NCBI GenBank assembly: GCA_005777185.1
Contig: SXNL01000007.1
Span: 21,905-85,904, forward strand
Source of the DNA: Myxococcales bacterium
Lineage (GTDB): Bacteria; Myxococcota_A; Polyangia; Polyangiales; Polyangiaceae
Length of the DNA: 64,000 nt
Direction: 5' to 3'
Part shown: positions 1-10,700 of the stretch, in pieces
Layout of the letters: every line of letters starts with the position of its first letter
How positions within the stretch are numbered: position 1 is the first letter of the stretch
Notes under the pieces: generated by a model
Databases searched by the model: none
What the model was told of the DNA's origin: nothing
What the model saw: the letters and a program-made list of their open reading frames with translations, nothing else
Made by a program: the position numbers and the translations under genes

Positions 1-618
1 GATCATCCAGGAGAAGGAGCCGAGCTTCTCGCGCAGACGACTCACGTGCACCTCGATCAGGTTCGAGCCCGGATCGAAGTTGGTCTCCCACACGCGCGAC
101 AGGAGGTCGGTGCGGGTCACGACGCGATCTGCGTGGTGAACGAGGTGGAGGAGCAGCGCGTACTCGCGGCTGGTCAGCGGCAGCGGCATGCCGGACAGGA
201 GCGCGCGATGGCCGACGCGATCGATCTCGACGTCCCCGCAGCGCAGCTTGCCGAAGCCGTGTGTCCGCCGGAGCAGCGCGCGGACCCGGGCGGTGAACTC
301 CTCCACCTCGAATGGCTTGACCATGTCGACGTCGGCGCCAGCGTCGAGGCCGAGCACCTTCTCGTGCGTCTCCCCGCGCGCCGTCAACATCAGGATCGGG
401 GCCAGCGTGCCCCGGCGACGTAGCTCGCGGCACAGCGAGAGGCCGTCGAGGCCGGGCAGCATCCAGTCCAGGATGATCGCGTCGTAGGTCCCCACCTCGG
501 CCTGACGCGCCGCGTCAGTGCCGCTCGTGGCCGCGTCGACGACGTAGCCTTCCTCGCTCAGCACCCGTACCAGAAAACTGTTCAGCTTCTTGTCGTCTTC
601 GATGACGAAGATCTTCAT
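1..618 (-). CDS. OmpR-family response regulator (3' end truncated by window edge)
   Basis: Reverse frame from ATG at 618: MKIFVIEDDKKLNSFLVRVLSEEGYVVDAATSGTDAA...YDAIILDWMLPGLDGL...LTARGETHEKVLGLDAGADVDMVKPFEVEEFTARVRALLRR...; receiver plus winged-helix (TSREYALLLHLVHHADRVVTRTDLLSRVWE...IEVHVSRLREKLG). Confidence 0.9.
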   Translation of the reverse strand, partial: MKIFVIEDDKKLNSFLVRVLSEEGYVVDAATSGTDAARQAEVGTYDAIILDWMLPGLDGLSLCRELRRRGTLAPILMLTARGETHEKVLGLDAGADVDMVKPFEVEEFTARVRALLRRTHGFGKLRCGDVEIDRVGHRALLSGMPLPLTSREYALLLHLVHHADRVVTRTDLLSRVWETNFDPGSNLIEVHVSRLREKLGSFSWMI

Positions 619-712
619 CTCCAGGTGAAGGTACCGACAGGAAGCGATATCAGGCGCGAATTTCGCGCTTCTCCGGCACGGAACGGCCGTGCAGTCCGCG
701 CGTCCGGCGGTG

Positions 713-2146
713 TCACGACTGGCTCGGGCGTGGGTCTCCGGAGGGACGCCGGGTGGGCTCGGGCGGCAGCGTGACGGAGAACCGCGTGCCCTCGCCGACG
801 ACGCTACTCACGCGGACGCTGCCCCCGAAGGCCTCGGCGAGGTGCTTCACGATGGCGAGCCCGAGGCCCGTACCCCCTGCGGCCCGCGAGCGCCCGGCGT
901 CGACACGATAGAAGCGCTCGAAGAGGCGCGGCAGGTGCTCCGCGGCGATCCCGGGGCCCGTGTCCGCGACCTCGATCAGCGTCGCGCCGCCACCGTCGTC
1001 GCGCGCATCGACCGCGATCGTCGCGCCGTCCTGGCAATACTTCACGGCGTTGTCCACGAGGTTCACGAGCAGCTGCTCGAGCGCGCGAGGATCGGCCCAG
1101 ACCTCACGCCCCTCGGGCACGTGGCTCACGAGATCCATGCGCTTCGCGTCGGCGCGCTCGCGCGACATCCCGAAGACCTGCTGGATCACGTCGGAGAGCG
1201 GCACGAGGTCCGGGTGCAGCTCGAGCTGTCCGCTCTCCAGGCGCGCGAGGTCGAGCAGGTCCTCGACGAGGCGGTGGAGGCGCTCGGCGTTGCGATCGAT
1301 GATCTCCAGGAACCGGGACGCGGAGGACGGGTCCTCCCGCGCTCCGCCGCGCAGGGTCTCGACCGAGGAGCGGATGCTGGTGACGGGCGTGCGGAGCTCG
1401 TGCGACACGTTCGCGACGAAGTCGCGGCGCAGCGACTCGAGGCGGCGTATCTCCGTGACGTCGACGAACACGGCGAGGATCTGCCCCTCCCGGGCTGCCG
1501 CGCGGACGAGCACGCGGCGTGGCTTCTCGCCAGGGATCCCGATCTCGCGCGTCACGAGGCGCTTCTTGCGCGCGAGCTCGACGATCTCCTCGAGGCCGGA
1601 GCCCATGGCCACCCGGACGAGCGGGGAGCCCACGACGTCCTCCGCGAGCGCGAGCATCTCGCGGAGCGCGCGGTTGACGATCAGGATGTTCCCCTCGACG
1701 TCGAGGAGGAGCACGCCCTCCTGCATGCCTTCGAGGATCGTCTTCTGCAGATCCCGCTGCGCGCGGAGCTCGTTCATCGTCGCGGTCATCGCCCGTGACA
1801 GGCGCTCGAGCTCGCGCGAGAGCTCCCCGAGGTCCGGCGAGCCGACGGGCCGGACGTCGAGGTCGCCCTCGCCCAGGCTGCGCGCCGCCTGCGTGAGCGG
1901 CTCGACCGCGCTCGCCACCCAGCGCCCGACCTGCAGCGCGACGACAATCGCGGCCGAGGCGGCCACGGCGAGCGCGACCAGCGTGACCCTGACGTGGAGG
2001 CGCGCACCGTCGGTGGTGTTCATCACGGCCTCCGCCTCGTCGATGGAGACGCCGACGCCGGCGAGGAACAGGAACATCACCACGCCGAAGGTGAGGACCA
2101 AGACCTTCAGGCGGATCCCGAGCGGCGCGCGGGCCGGGCGGGTCAA
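713..2146 (-). CDS. Membrane sensor histidine kinase, PhoR-like
   Basis: H-box VSHELRTPVTSIRSSVETL, N-box LLVNLVDNAVKY, G-boxes DTGPGIA / GGTGLGLAIVKHL; HAMP/PAS-like region; TTG start overlaps the upstream response-regulator stop (TTGA). Confidence 0.88.
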   Translation of the reverse strand: MTRPARAPLGIRLKVLVLTFGVVMFLFLAGVGVSIDEAEAVMNTTDGARLHVRVTLVALAVAASAAIVVALQVGRWVASAVEPLTQAARSLGEGDLDVRPVGSPDLGELSRELERLSRAMTATMNELRAQRDLQKTILEGMQEGVLLLDVEGNILIVNRALREMLALAEDVVGSPLVRVAMGSGLEEIVELARKKRLVTREIGIPGEKPRRVLVRAAAREGQILAVFVDVTEIRRLESLRRDFVANVSHELRTPVTSIRSSVETLRGGAREDPSSASRFLEIIDRNAERLHRLVEDLLDLARLESGQLELHPDLVPLSDVIQQVFGMSRERADAKRMDLVSHVPEGREVWADPRALEQLLVNLVDNAVKYCQDGATIAVDARDDGGGATLIEVADTGPGIAAEHLPRLFERFYRVDAGRSRAAGGTGLGLAIVKHLAEAFGGSVRVSSVVGEGTRFSVTLPPEPTRRPSGDPRPSQS

Positions 2147-2850
2147 GACTCCTCGTCGGTGCGCCTGTCGGGGCTCTCCGCGAAGCGGTACCCGACCCCC
2201 CGCACGGTCTGCACGTAGTCGCCCGCGGCCCCGAGCTTCTCGCGGAGGCGCTTGACGTGCGTGTCGACCGTGCGCGTCGTGATCTCCGCGTCGATGCCCC
2301 ACACGTCGGAGAGCAGCCGCGAGCGTGTCTGCACGCGGTTCTTCCGGTCGTAGAGCGTGACGAGGAGCTTGAACTCGAGGGCCGTGAGCTCGACGACCTC
2401 GCCCGAGACACGTACCCGGTGGGCGTCGCGATCGACCGAGAGGACGCCGAAGTCGAAGGCGGGCCCGGGCTCGTCGGGGGCGGCGGCGCGGCGGAGGAGG
2501 GCCTGCACCCGCAGGAGGAGCTCGCGGACGCTGAAGGGTTTCACCACGTAGTCGTCGGCGCCGAGCTCGAAACCGACGACGCGGTCGATCTCCTCGCCCT
2601 TCGCTGTGAGCAGCATGACGCACGCGGTCCGGAGCGAGGGCTCCTGGCGCATCGCCCGGAGCACCTCGGTCCCGGGAGTATCGGGGAGCATGATGTCGAG
2701 GAGGATCAGGTCCGGCCGTTTCTCGCGGGCGAGGCGCAGCCCCTCCTGCCCGTGCGTGGCGAGCGTCACCTTGTGGCCGGCCTCGCGCAGGTTGAACTCG
2801 AGGACAGCCTGGATGTCCGGATCGTCCTCGACCACCAGGATGCGCGCCAT
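2143..2850 (-). CDS. Response regulator, PhoB/OmpR family
   Basis: MARILVVEDDPDIQAVLEFNLREAGHKVTLATHGQEGL...DLILLDIMLPDTPGTEVLRAMR...GADDYVVKPFSVRELLLRVQALLRR...VDTHVKRLREKLG...VQTVRGVGYRF. Confidence 0.92.
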   Translation of the reverse strand: MARILVVEDDPDIQAVLEFNLREAGHKVTLATHGQEGLRLAREKRPDLILLDIMLPDTPGTEVLRAMRQEPSLRTACVMLLTAKGEEIDRVVGFELGADDYVVKPFSVRELLLRVQALLRRAAAPDEPGPAFDFGVLSVDRDAHRVRVSGEVVELTALEFKLLVTLYDRKNRVQTRSRLLSDVWGIDAEITTRTVDTHVKRLREKLGAAGDYVQTVRGVGYRFAESPDRRTDEES

Positions 2851-2895
2851 GACCGTCGGTTCTAGGAGCTTGCTCTGGATAGCACAAGCGGACGC

Positions 2896-3654
2896 GTGGC
2901 AGACTGGGTGCCTATGCTCGGAACGTCGCGGGTCGTGGTCGTCGTGCCGGCGTTCCGCGAGGCGCTGCACATCGGGGCTGTGCTGCGCGCGATGCCCGCG
3001 TTCGTCGATCGCGTCCTCGTCGTGGACGACCAGAGCCCCGACGCCACCTGCGAGGCGGCCCGCGCGGTGCCCGATGCGAGGATCGAGATAGTGCGCCACG
3101 AGCAGAACCGAGGCGTCGGCGCGGCGATCGTCACGGGGTACCGGCGTGCGCTCGAGACCCCGGGCGGCCCGACGGACGCCCTGTGCGTGATGGCGGGTGA
3201 CGGCCAGATGGATCCCGGCGACCTCGCACGCGTCGCCGCCCCGGTGACGACCGGCGAGGCCGACTACGTCAAGGGCAACCGCTTCCTTCGCCTCGATACC
3301 CTCCGCGCGATGCCGCCAGGCAGGATCCTCGGGGGCCTCGCGTTCTCCCTCGCCACCCGATGGGCCACCGGACTCCCCATCTGGGACTCCCAGTGCGGGT
3401 ACACCGCGCTCGCGCGCGCCGCCGCGGCGCGCCTCCCCCTCGGGGAGGTGTGGCCGGGTTACGGATACCCCAACGACCTCCTCGGGCACGCCGCGGTCCT
3501 CGGGCTCCGCGTCGTGGAGGTGCCGGTCCGCGCCATTTATGCCAGCGAGACCAGCAAGTTACGCGCGCACCATCTCGTGGGTATCGCGCGCGTCGTCGGA
3601 CGCGCGTGGCGGCGGCGGAGGGGAAGGCCGCCCCTCAAGGATCCGCCCCGTTGA
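2896..3654 (+). CDS. Glycosyltransferase family 2 (dolichol-P-mannose synthase-like)
   Basis: VVVVPAFREALHIGAVLRAMPAFVDRVLVVDDQSPDATCEAARAV...EQNRGVGAAIVTGYRRAL...MAGDGQMDP; start may instead be ATG at 2914. Confidence 0.85.
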   Translation: MADWVPMLGTSRVVVVVPAFREALHIGAVLRAMPAFVDRVLVVDDQSPDATCEAARAVPDARIEIVRHEQNRGVGAAIVTGYRRALETPGGPTDALCVMAGDGQMDPGDLARVAAPVTTGEADYVKGNRFLRLDTLRAMPPGRILGGLAFSLATRWATGLPIWDSQCGYTALARAAAARLPLGEVWPGYGYPNDLLGHAAVLGLRVVEVPVRAIYASETSKLRAHHLVGIARVVGRAWRRRRGRPPLKDPPR

Positions 3655-3669
3655 CCGTTTGTAGGAGCG

Positions 3670-4553
3670 ATGAGGTCCGCCGGAGCCCGCTCGCGCGTCA
3701 CGCCGCTGGAGGTGCAGGCGGCCACGGCCGAGCGTGAGCGTGAGCGAGAGCACCTCAAGCGCCTGCTGATCACGACGTTCTGGTCCGACACGTACGAGCC
3801 GCCGCTCCTCCCGCGCTCGTCCTGGAGATCCTGGCGGTCACCCGGAACCCCGAAGCCACCGTCGACGAGGTGGTGCGCGTCGTGTCCCACGATCCGTTCA
3901 TCGCGGCCCAGGTGCTGCGGCGCGCGCGTTCGGCGTTCTACTCGCGCGGCAACCCGGTCACGTCTCTCCGGCACGCGGTCGTGCGGCTCGGGATGGACGT
4001 CGTCCGCAACATCTTCGTGCTCGCCTGTGTGGAGTCGCACGTCTTCAAGGCCACGCGCTTCGAGGGATCGATGGAGATGCTACGCAAGCACGCCGTCGCG
4101 ACCGCGCACGCGGCCGACCTCGTCGCGAGGCGCTCGGGCGCGACGGTCGACGGGTTCCTCCTCGGTCTCCTGCACGACATCGGCTTCGCGGCCTGCTATG
4201 TCGCCGTCGCCGAGAGCGTCGGTCGTGGCGAGGTGCCGCCAGCACCCTCCCTGAGCGAGGCGGCCAGCCACGTGCACGCCGCCGTCGGGGAGATGCTGTG
4301 CCAGAAGTGGAAGCTGCCCGAGGGGCTCGGCGCGGCCATCCGCGATCACCACGCCCAGGACTTCTCGGCGCCGGCCCTCGCCATCCTCGCCATCGCCGAG
4401 CTGAACGCCGGGGAGTGCGGCTACCCGGGCCTCGAGGCGATCCCCGAGCGCGACGAGCCGCTGGAGAAGGCCTACCGGGCGCTCGGCCTGGCGCCGTTCG
4501 ACGAGGATCTCGCCAGGGCGATCGCGGACCGGCTCTCCAAGCAGGAGATCTGA
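3670..4553 (+). CDS. HDOD-domain protein, apparently interrupted by a frameshift near 3805-3815
   Basis: C-terminal part (frame of 3870..4553) ...VVRVVSHDPFIAAQVLRRARSAFYSRGNPVTSLRHAVVRLGMDVVRNIFVLACVESHVF...LLGLLHDIGFAACYVAV is HDOD; the N-terminal part MRSAGARSRVTPLEVQ...LLITTFWSDTYEPPLLP is in another frame. Confidence 0.7.
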
Positions 4554-4568
4554 CGGGCCGGGCGGGCG

Positions 4569-5867
4569 CTACGCGCGGAGGGCGCGCTCGACGATCGCGG
4601 GCGCATGGCGGAGCGCGTGCTCAAGGTCGAAGCACGCCTCGACCCGACCCGGTGGGAGCCTCGCGGCCACGGCCGGATCGCCGAGCAAGTTCGCCTTGAA
4701 CGCGCCGTCTCCCGACCAGGCGCGCATCGCGCTTCGCTGGACGAGCACGTACGCGTCCTGCCGCGCCATTCCGGCCTCCACCAGCGCCAGGAGGACCGCC
4801 TCCGAGAAGTACAGCTCGCCGGCGCGCTCGAGGTTCTTCCGCAGGTGATCCGGATACACGACGAGGCCGTCCACGAGGCCCGCGGCGCGCTCGAGCATGA
4901 ACGCGAGCGTCGACGTCGCGTCCGGCAGGAGCATGCGCTCGACCGAGGAGTGTGAGATGTCGCGCTCGTGCCAGAGGGAGACGTCCTCGAGCGCGGGCGC
5001 GACCGCGGCGCGGACCACGCGCGCGAGGCCGCAGAGGTTCTCGCTCAGGATGGGGTTGCGCTTGTGGGGCATCGCGCTCGACCCCTTCTGCCCGGCCGTG
5101 AACGCCTCCTCGGCCTCTCCCACCTCGGAGCGTTGCCAGTGGCGCACGTTGGTGGCGAGCCGCTCGATGCCCGCGGCGAGGAGCGCCATCGCGGCGAAGA
5201 ACGCCGCGTGGCGATCGCGCGCCACGACCTGCGTGCTCGCGGTCTCCGGGACGAGGCCGAGCTCGCCGAGCGCGGCGGCCTCGATCGCCGGAGAGAGGTG
5301 CGCGTAGGTGCCCACCGCGCCGGCGAGCTTGCCGCAGGCGATCTCTCCCTCCGCGGCGGCGAGGCGCGCCTTCCCGCGGGCGATCTCCGCGTGGTGACCC
5401 GCGAGGGCGAGGCCGAACGTGACGGGCTCCGCGAAGATGCCGTGACTCCGGCCGATCATCGGCGTCCGCGCGTGTTCCCGCGCACGCCGGGCGAGGGCCT
5501 CGAGGAGGGCCTCCACGCGGGTGAGCAGACCGCGCGAAGCGCGCCGCATGAGGATCGCGAGCGCCGTATCGAGGACGTCGCTCGAGGTCATGCCGCGGTG
5601 GAGCCAGCGCGCGTCCGGGCCGGCGAGCTCCTCCACGTGCGTGAGGAAGGCGATGACATCGTGCTTCACCGTGCGCTCGATGGCGTCGACGCGCGCGGCA
5701 TCGAGCTGGAGATCCCTCGCGCGGAGGCTGGCGGCCGTCCCGGCGGGGACGAGGCCCTCGGTCTCCATCGCGGCGCATGCGGCGAGCTCGACCTCGAGCC
5801 ACACCGCGAGCTTCGTCTCGACCGACCACAACGCGGCAAAATCCGGCGGCGTGTAACGGGGGATCAC
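4569..5867 (-). CDS. purB: Adenylosuccinate lyase
   Basis: [41 protein letters not shown]...[18 protein letters not shown]...[16 protein letters not shown]...[26 protein letters not shown] (fumarase/aspartase signature [10 protein letters not shown]); GTG start at 5867. Confidence 0.95.
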   Translation of the reverse strand: MIPRYTPPDFAALWSVETKLAVWLEVELAACAAMETEGLVPAGTAASLRARDLQLDAARVDAIERTVKHDVIAFLTHVEELAGPDARWLHRGMTSSDVLDTALAILMRRASRGLLTRVEALLEALARRAREHARTPMIGRSHGIFAEPVTFGLALAGHHAEIARGKARLAAAEGEIACGKLAGAVGTYAHLSPAIEAAALGELGLVPETASTQVVARDRHAAFFAAMALLAAGIERLATNVRHWQRSEVGEAEEAFTAGQKGSSAMPHKRNPILSENLCGLARVVRAAVAPALEDVSLWHERDISHSSVERMLLPDATSTLAFMLERAAGLVDGLVVYPDHLRKNLERAGELYFSEAVLLALVEAGMARQDAYVLVQRSAMRAWSGDGAFKANLLGDPAVAARLPPGRVEACFDLEHALRHAPAIVERALRA

Positions 5868-5921
5868 GGGCCCAGGACCATACTTCTTTCTTCGCGAAAT
5901 GTGTGGTAGTTCGGTGGGTCC

Positions 5922-6365
5922 ATGCCGACGCTGACCGAGATCCTGACGGGCGAATCCAAGAAGAAGAGCGTCATCGCCGACTGCCTGGTCCTGATCGACG
6001 CCGAGGTCGCCGACAAGAGCGGCATCTCGGGCCTCGCCATCAAGGCCGGCTATGGCACCGTGAAGAAGATCAAGCCGGGCTTCGTGGAGCACGCCGTCGA
6101 GGATCTGCTGCCCGAGTTCGCGAAGGTGCTCGACCCGCTCTACGAGGAGGCCAAGGGCAAGGGGAAGTCGGTCAGCGACTACTTCCGCGACAACTCTGGC
6201 CGCGCGGCCGACGCGCTCCTCTCGATCACGGACGCGAAGGCCGCCCGCGCGAAGAGCGGCACCGCGAAGGGCGCGTACGACAAGCTCCGCAGCACCGCGA
6301 AGAAGAACGTCGAGGCCGCCGTCCCTCGCCTCGGCAGGCTGATCGAGAAGTACGAGGCTGGCTGA
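5922..6365 (+). CDS. Conserved hypothetical protein (possibly DUF6918-like)
   Basis: 147-aa Lys/Ala-rich protein [55 protein letters not shown]...; coherent reading frame; family assignment from memory. Confidence 0.7.
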   Translation: MPTLTEILTGESKKKSVIADCLVLIDAEVADKSGISGLAIKAGYGTVKKIKPGFVEHAVEDLLPEFAKVLDPLYEEAKGKGKSVSDYFRDNSGRAADALLSITDAKAARAKSGTAKGAYDKLRSTAKKNVEAAVPRLGRLIEKYEAG

Positions 6366-7795
6366 CGGCCCTCCGCGCGGCGCTCCTCGGGACGCTCGCT
6401 GTCGGGTTGGTCGTGGCCTGCGCGCACCGGCGGGCGGGCGGCCCTCTGCCGGTCGTCGGCTCCGCCCCGCGCGCCGCGCTCGAGTACGATGTGGTCCACG
6501 ACGGCGCCGGAACGCTCGACGTCGAGGCGAGCATACCCCCCGGCTTCGCGCGACCGTTCTCGGTCGACGGGCCCGCGATCCCGTTCGTGCGCGACGTCGC
6601 CTTCGTCGAGGACGGACGGACACGCGCCGCGCCCCGCGTGGGCGGCGCGTGGGATCTCTCGAGCTGCTCCGCCGGGTGCCGCGTCCGCTACCGCGTGGCG
6701 CTCGCGGAGGCTTGCGAGACGATCGGGGACATCTCCACGGCGCAGGCCTTCCACGGGCTGCAGGAGGCGCCGCCATCGACCTGGCTGCTCGCGCCGACCG
6801 ACGCGGACGAGGCGACGCGGATCGCGTTCCGCGTACGCACACCTCCGCCGCTCGTCTTCGTTACGGGGGTCTTCCGGTCGCCGGAGGGCGGTGGCGTGCA
6901 CGCGCTGACGTGGGGCGATCTCCAGACCTCGCCGTACTCCGGCTTCGGCGGCGTGCGGACACTCGAGATCCCGGTTCCGGGCGCATCGATCACGCTCGCG
7001 CTCGACGGCCCGTTCGACGTGGGCGATGGCGCGCTCGCCGGGTGGGTGAAAGCGAACGCGGAGGCGGTCGCAGGCTGGTTCGGACGCTTCCCCGTGCCGC
7101 ACGCGCTCGTGATCCTCGTGTCGGGCGGAGCGGCAGACATCGACTTCGGCAAGTCCCTCTCGGGCGGCGGCGCGAGCGTCTTCCTGCGCGTGGGCGCGCG
7201 CGCCGGGCGCCAGGATCTCGCGCGCGACTGGGTGCTCGCACACGAGCTCGTGCACCTCGGTTTCCCGGCCCAGCCGAGGTACCGCGACTGGATGGAGGAG
7301 GGCCTCGCGACGTACGTGGAGCCGCTCGCGCGAGCGAAGGCGGGCCTCCTCGACGACGCGGCCGTGTGGCGCGGTTTCCTGACAGGGATGCACTTCGGGC
7401 TGCCGGAGCGCGGCGACCGCGGCCTCGACCGGACGCACACGTGGGGCCGCGTCTACTGGGGCGGCGCGCTCTTCTGGCTCGTGGCGGATCTCGAGATCCG
7501 GCGCCGGACGGCGGGCGCGAGGTCGCTCCGTCACGCGCTGGCCGCGATCGTCGCGGCGGGAGGGAACAACGCCGTCCGCTGGGCGGCGCCGGAGGCGTGC
7601 CGGGTCGGTGACGCGGCGACGGGGACGACCGTCCTCGCGGAGATGTTCCAGGCCTGGAGCGAGGGACCGGTCGATCCGCAGCTGGATGCAGTCTACATGT
7701 ACCTCGGCGTCGCGCTGGGCGACGGTGGCGAGGTGCTCCTCGACGACCGTGCGCCGGGCTCTGCCACGCGGCGCACCCTCACGCGGGCGCCGTAG
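6362..7795 (+). CDS. Secreted gluzincin-like metallopeptidase (HELVH), lipoprotein-like N-terminus
   Basis: [24 protein letters not shown] leader; ...[38 protein letters not shown] (HExxH with downstream E). CTG start overlaps upstream TGA (CTGA). Confidence 0.75.
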   Translation: MTALRAALLGTLAVGLVVACAHRRAGGPLPVVGSAPRAALEYDVVHDGAGTLDVEASIPPGFARPFSVDGPAIPFVRDVAFVEDGRTRAAPRVGGAWDLSSCSAGCRVRYRVALAEACETIGDISTAQAFHGLQEAPPSTWLLAPTDADEATRIAFRVRTPPPLVFVTGVFRSPEGGGVHALTWGDLQTSPYSGFGGVRTLEIPVPGASITLALDGPFDVGDGALAGWVKANAEAVAGWFGRFPVPHALVILVSGGAADIDFGKSLSGGGASVFLRVGARAGRQDLARDWVLAHELVHLGFPAQPRYRDWMEEGLATYVEPLARAKAGLLDDAAVWRGFLTGMHFGLPERGDRGLDRTHTWGRVYWGGALFWLVADLEIRRRTAGARSLRHALAAIVAAGGNNAVRWAAPEACRVGDAATGTTVLAEMFQAWSEGPVDPQLDAVYMYLGVALGDGGEVLLDDRAPGSATRRTLTRAP

Positions 7796-10700
7796 GCGCG
7801 GGCGCGGGCGCGGGGGGACCTCCCGGTTGCGGCGCGGACGCGCCCGCGGGCATCGGCGGTGGGCGCGGCGGGGACCGCTTCCAGAGGCCCCCCGTCCCGA
7901 ACGCCGACCATCCCCACCGGAGCCAGCCGAGGAGCGCGAGCGCGATCCAGAGCGCCCACGCGAGCATCGCCGCGCGGTACACGAGGAGCGGGACGGAGAC
8001 GACCCACGGCGTCGTGAGCGTCGCGGCGCTCCGATCGGAGAACCACACGAGCGACGACGCGGTGGAGCCGTTCCCCTTCACCTGCATCTCGGGCGCGCCG
8101 AGGAGACCCTCGTGGATCGCCGCGGCGAGGATGGCGAGGGCGATCGCCGTGAGCAGGACGAGCCCCATCTGTCGAAGGTCGAACACCCAGGGCCGCATCG
8201 TGTCCGCGTTCGCGCGCGTGCGACGGTGCCCGAGCGCGAGCAACCAGCCGACGACGACAGCCCCGAGGACGATCGGGATCTGCGACAGCCCGATCGCGAG
8301 GAGCAGCCAGTCGTACCACCCGAGCGGGGTCGTCCTGACGCGCCCGAGCACGACGGCGACGACGCCCAGGATCGCCAGCAGACTCCAGAACAGGACCACC
8401 GGGCCGACGTCGAGGCCTCCCGCGAAGAGGAGCCACCGCCCCCGAGGCACCTCGAGCCGCGTCGTCGCGTTGACGGACGGCGCGCCGAGATCGACGGGGC
8501 TCACCCGGAACAGCGGGGCGATCCCCGCGGGTTCGCGCCACGTGAGCGCGAGCGTCTGCGCGCCTGGCACGAGCGGCACGAGCACCCGGGCACCCTCCTG
8601 CCGGAGCGGCTGCGTCCTCCCGTCCACCGCGAGCGACTCGAGCGTCGCACCCGGCGGGAGCGTGATGGCGTGCTCGCCGCCGCGACTCGAGCGCATCGCG
8701 ACCGTCAGGGTCACGTCCGTCGCCCGCAGGCCCGGACGTACCGCGAGCGTCGAGTTGTCGATCGTCGACGTCTGCCCCGCGACGCCCGCGGGCCGGTCGA
8801 GCGCGACGAGCACCTCCTCGCCCGGCCACGGGCGGAAGGTCGGGACGCGGACGTTGGCGGTGGGCTGCGTGCGGACGGGCGGGATGCCCCCGAAGGACGC
8901 GTGCCAGATCGGCCCGACGTCCACCTGCCACACCTCGGTCCACGCGGTCTGTCGCGACGCGAAGAGCCGCACGGGCGACCTCTGCTCCAGGACCGAGTGC
9001 CACGCGGCCTCGGTCACCTGTGGGCCCATGTTCACCAGCGCCTTGCCCCCCACGACGCGCACGTCGGCGGTCGTCACGTTCTCGCCGGGGAGGAGCGGGA
9101 TCTCCAGCACGACGGCGGCCCCCGTGGGCGTCGTCCGGATCACCCGCGTGTCCACCTGCCAGTCGAGCCCCACCTGGAGCGTGCGCTCGACGCGCACGAA
9201 CGGGGGGAGGACGCCGGGCTGCAGCGCCGCGGCCTTGCCGCCCTCGGCTCGAATACGTGTACACTGCACGTTCTCGTCCGCGAGGTCGTCCTCGTGGATG
9301 CCCTCGACGGTCCAGTCCTGGAGATCCGCGAGCACGCGGTGTGGCCGCAGCGGGAGCGGGAGCTGGACGGTCTCGCGATCCGGGAACGCCCCGTCGAGCG
9401 TCACCTCGTGGTTGCCCTCCGGGACGAGCAGCCACAGCACCGCGCCGTCGACGCGCACCAGGCCCTTCGCGGGGTGGCCGTCGAGGAGCACCTCGCGCGG
9501 TGTCCACTGCGCGAGGGAGCCCGGCAAGGGGACCGCCGTCTCCGCCGCGGCGTCGACGGCCATGCGCACGCGGAGATCGTTGCCGCGTGTCTCGAGGGTC
9601 ATGTGCGAGCTCGACGCGCAGTGCGGGGCGCACGGTGGCTTGCGCAGCAGGCGCTCGGAGAGATCGTCGAGGACCTTCGGATCGGGCTTGTCCGCGCGCG
9701 CCTCGTGGGGCGAGAGGGCGAGCCCCCCGAAGAGGAGGATCGACGCGGCGACCGTGTGCGACGCGGGCGTGGGCCCGCCCGGCGATCCCCAGCCTCCAGG
9801 CAGGCGGCGTGCGATGAACGGCAGCACGCGCAGCACCACGAAGAGGAGCAGCACGGCCCGGACGATCGCGAGCACGAGGTTCGCGCGAGGCGAGAGGAGC
9901 AAGAGGCGCATCCTCTGCGCGGCCTGGACGGGCCCGCTCCACCGGAGGTCGAGGCTCGTCCAGCTCCAGCGCGGGAGGCCGGGACCGGTCTGCACGATCG
10001 CGGCGGGGTCGTACACCTGCGCGTTCGACTGCATGTAGCCCCGGGTCGCCAGGCTCCCGTGCTTCTTCCCCCACGCGCTCGCGACCGCGGGTGGCGACGC
10101 GGGCTCGCGGTTGCGAGCGCGTTCGTCCTTCAGCGCCTCGGTGGCGTCCTGCTCGTGCTCGCCGCGCTTCTCGGCGCCCTGGTCGGGGGACCGCTTCGCG
10201 TTCTCCTGGTCGGTGGGCGCGTCGATCGTGTCGAGGGTGTTCTGCGCCTTCGGGTGCGCCGGTCTAGGCGCCGATTTCTCCATCGGGGCGCGCTCCTCGC
10301 CGGTCGTCGCCTCGAAGCGACCGCCGACGTCCGCGCCCTCACCGATCGCGACGTTCGGGTTTGCGAGCGCAGGGTAGATGCCCTCGCGCACGTGCTCGAC
10401 GACGAAGCCGAGGGCGATCAGCGCCACCAGGATCGCGGACGCGAACCGGGTCACCGAGAAGACCGTCTTCAAGCGCCACCCCTCGGGCACCAGGCGAAAG
10501 AGCGCCTCCGAGACCAGGAGGGGGATCCACGCCCACTTCGGCGCGCCCTCCTCCGGCACCGTGAGCGCGAGGAGCACCACGGCCACGCCGCCCCACCTCG
10601 GGCCGTAGAGGCGACCGATGGCCGCGGCGAGGACGAGCGCGAGGAAGATCTCCAGGAGCGACCAGTGCTTGAGCCACGTCCCGGACGCGTCGTCGACGCC

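Noticed and set aside
713-2887. 724-aa minus ORF as a single hybrid kinase
   Set aside because: The first ~240 codons are the wrong frame over the PhoB-like gene; the true kinase starts at about 2146.
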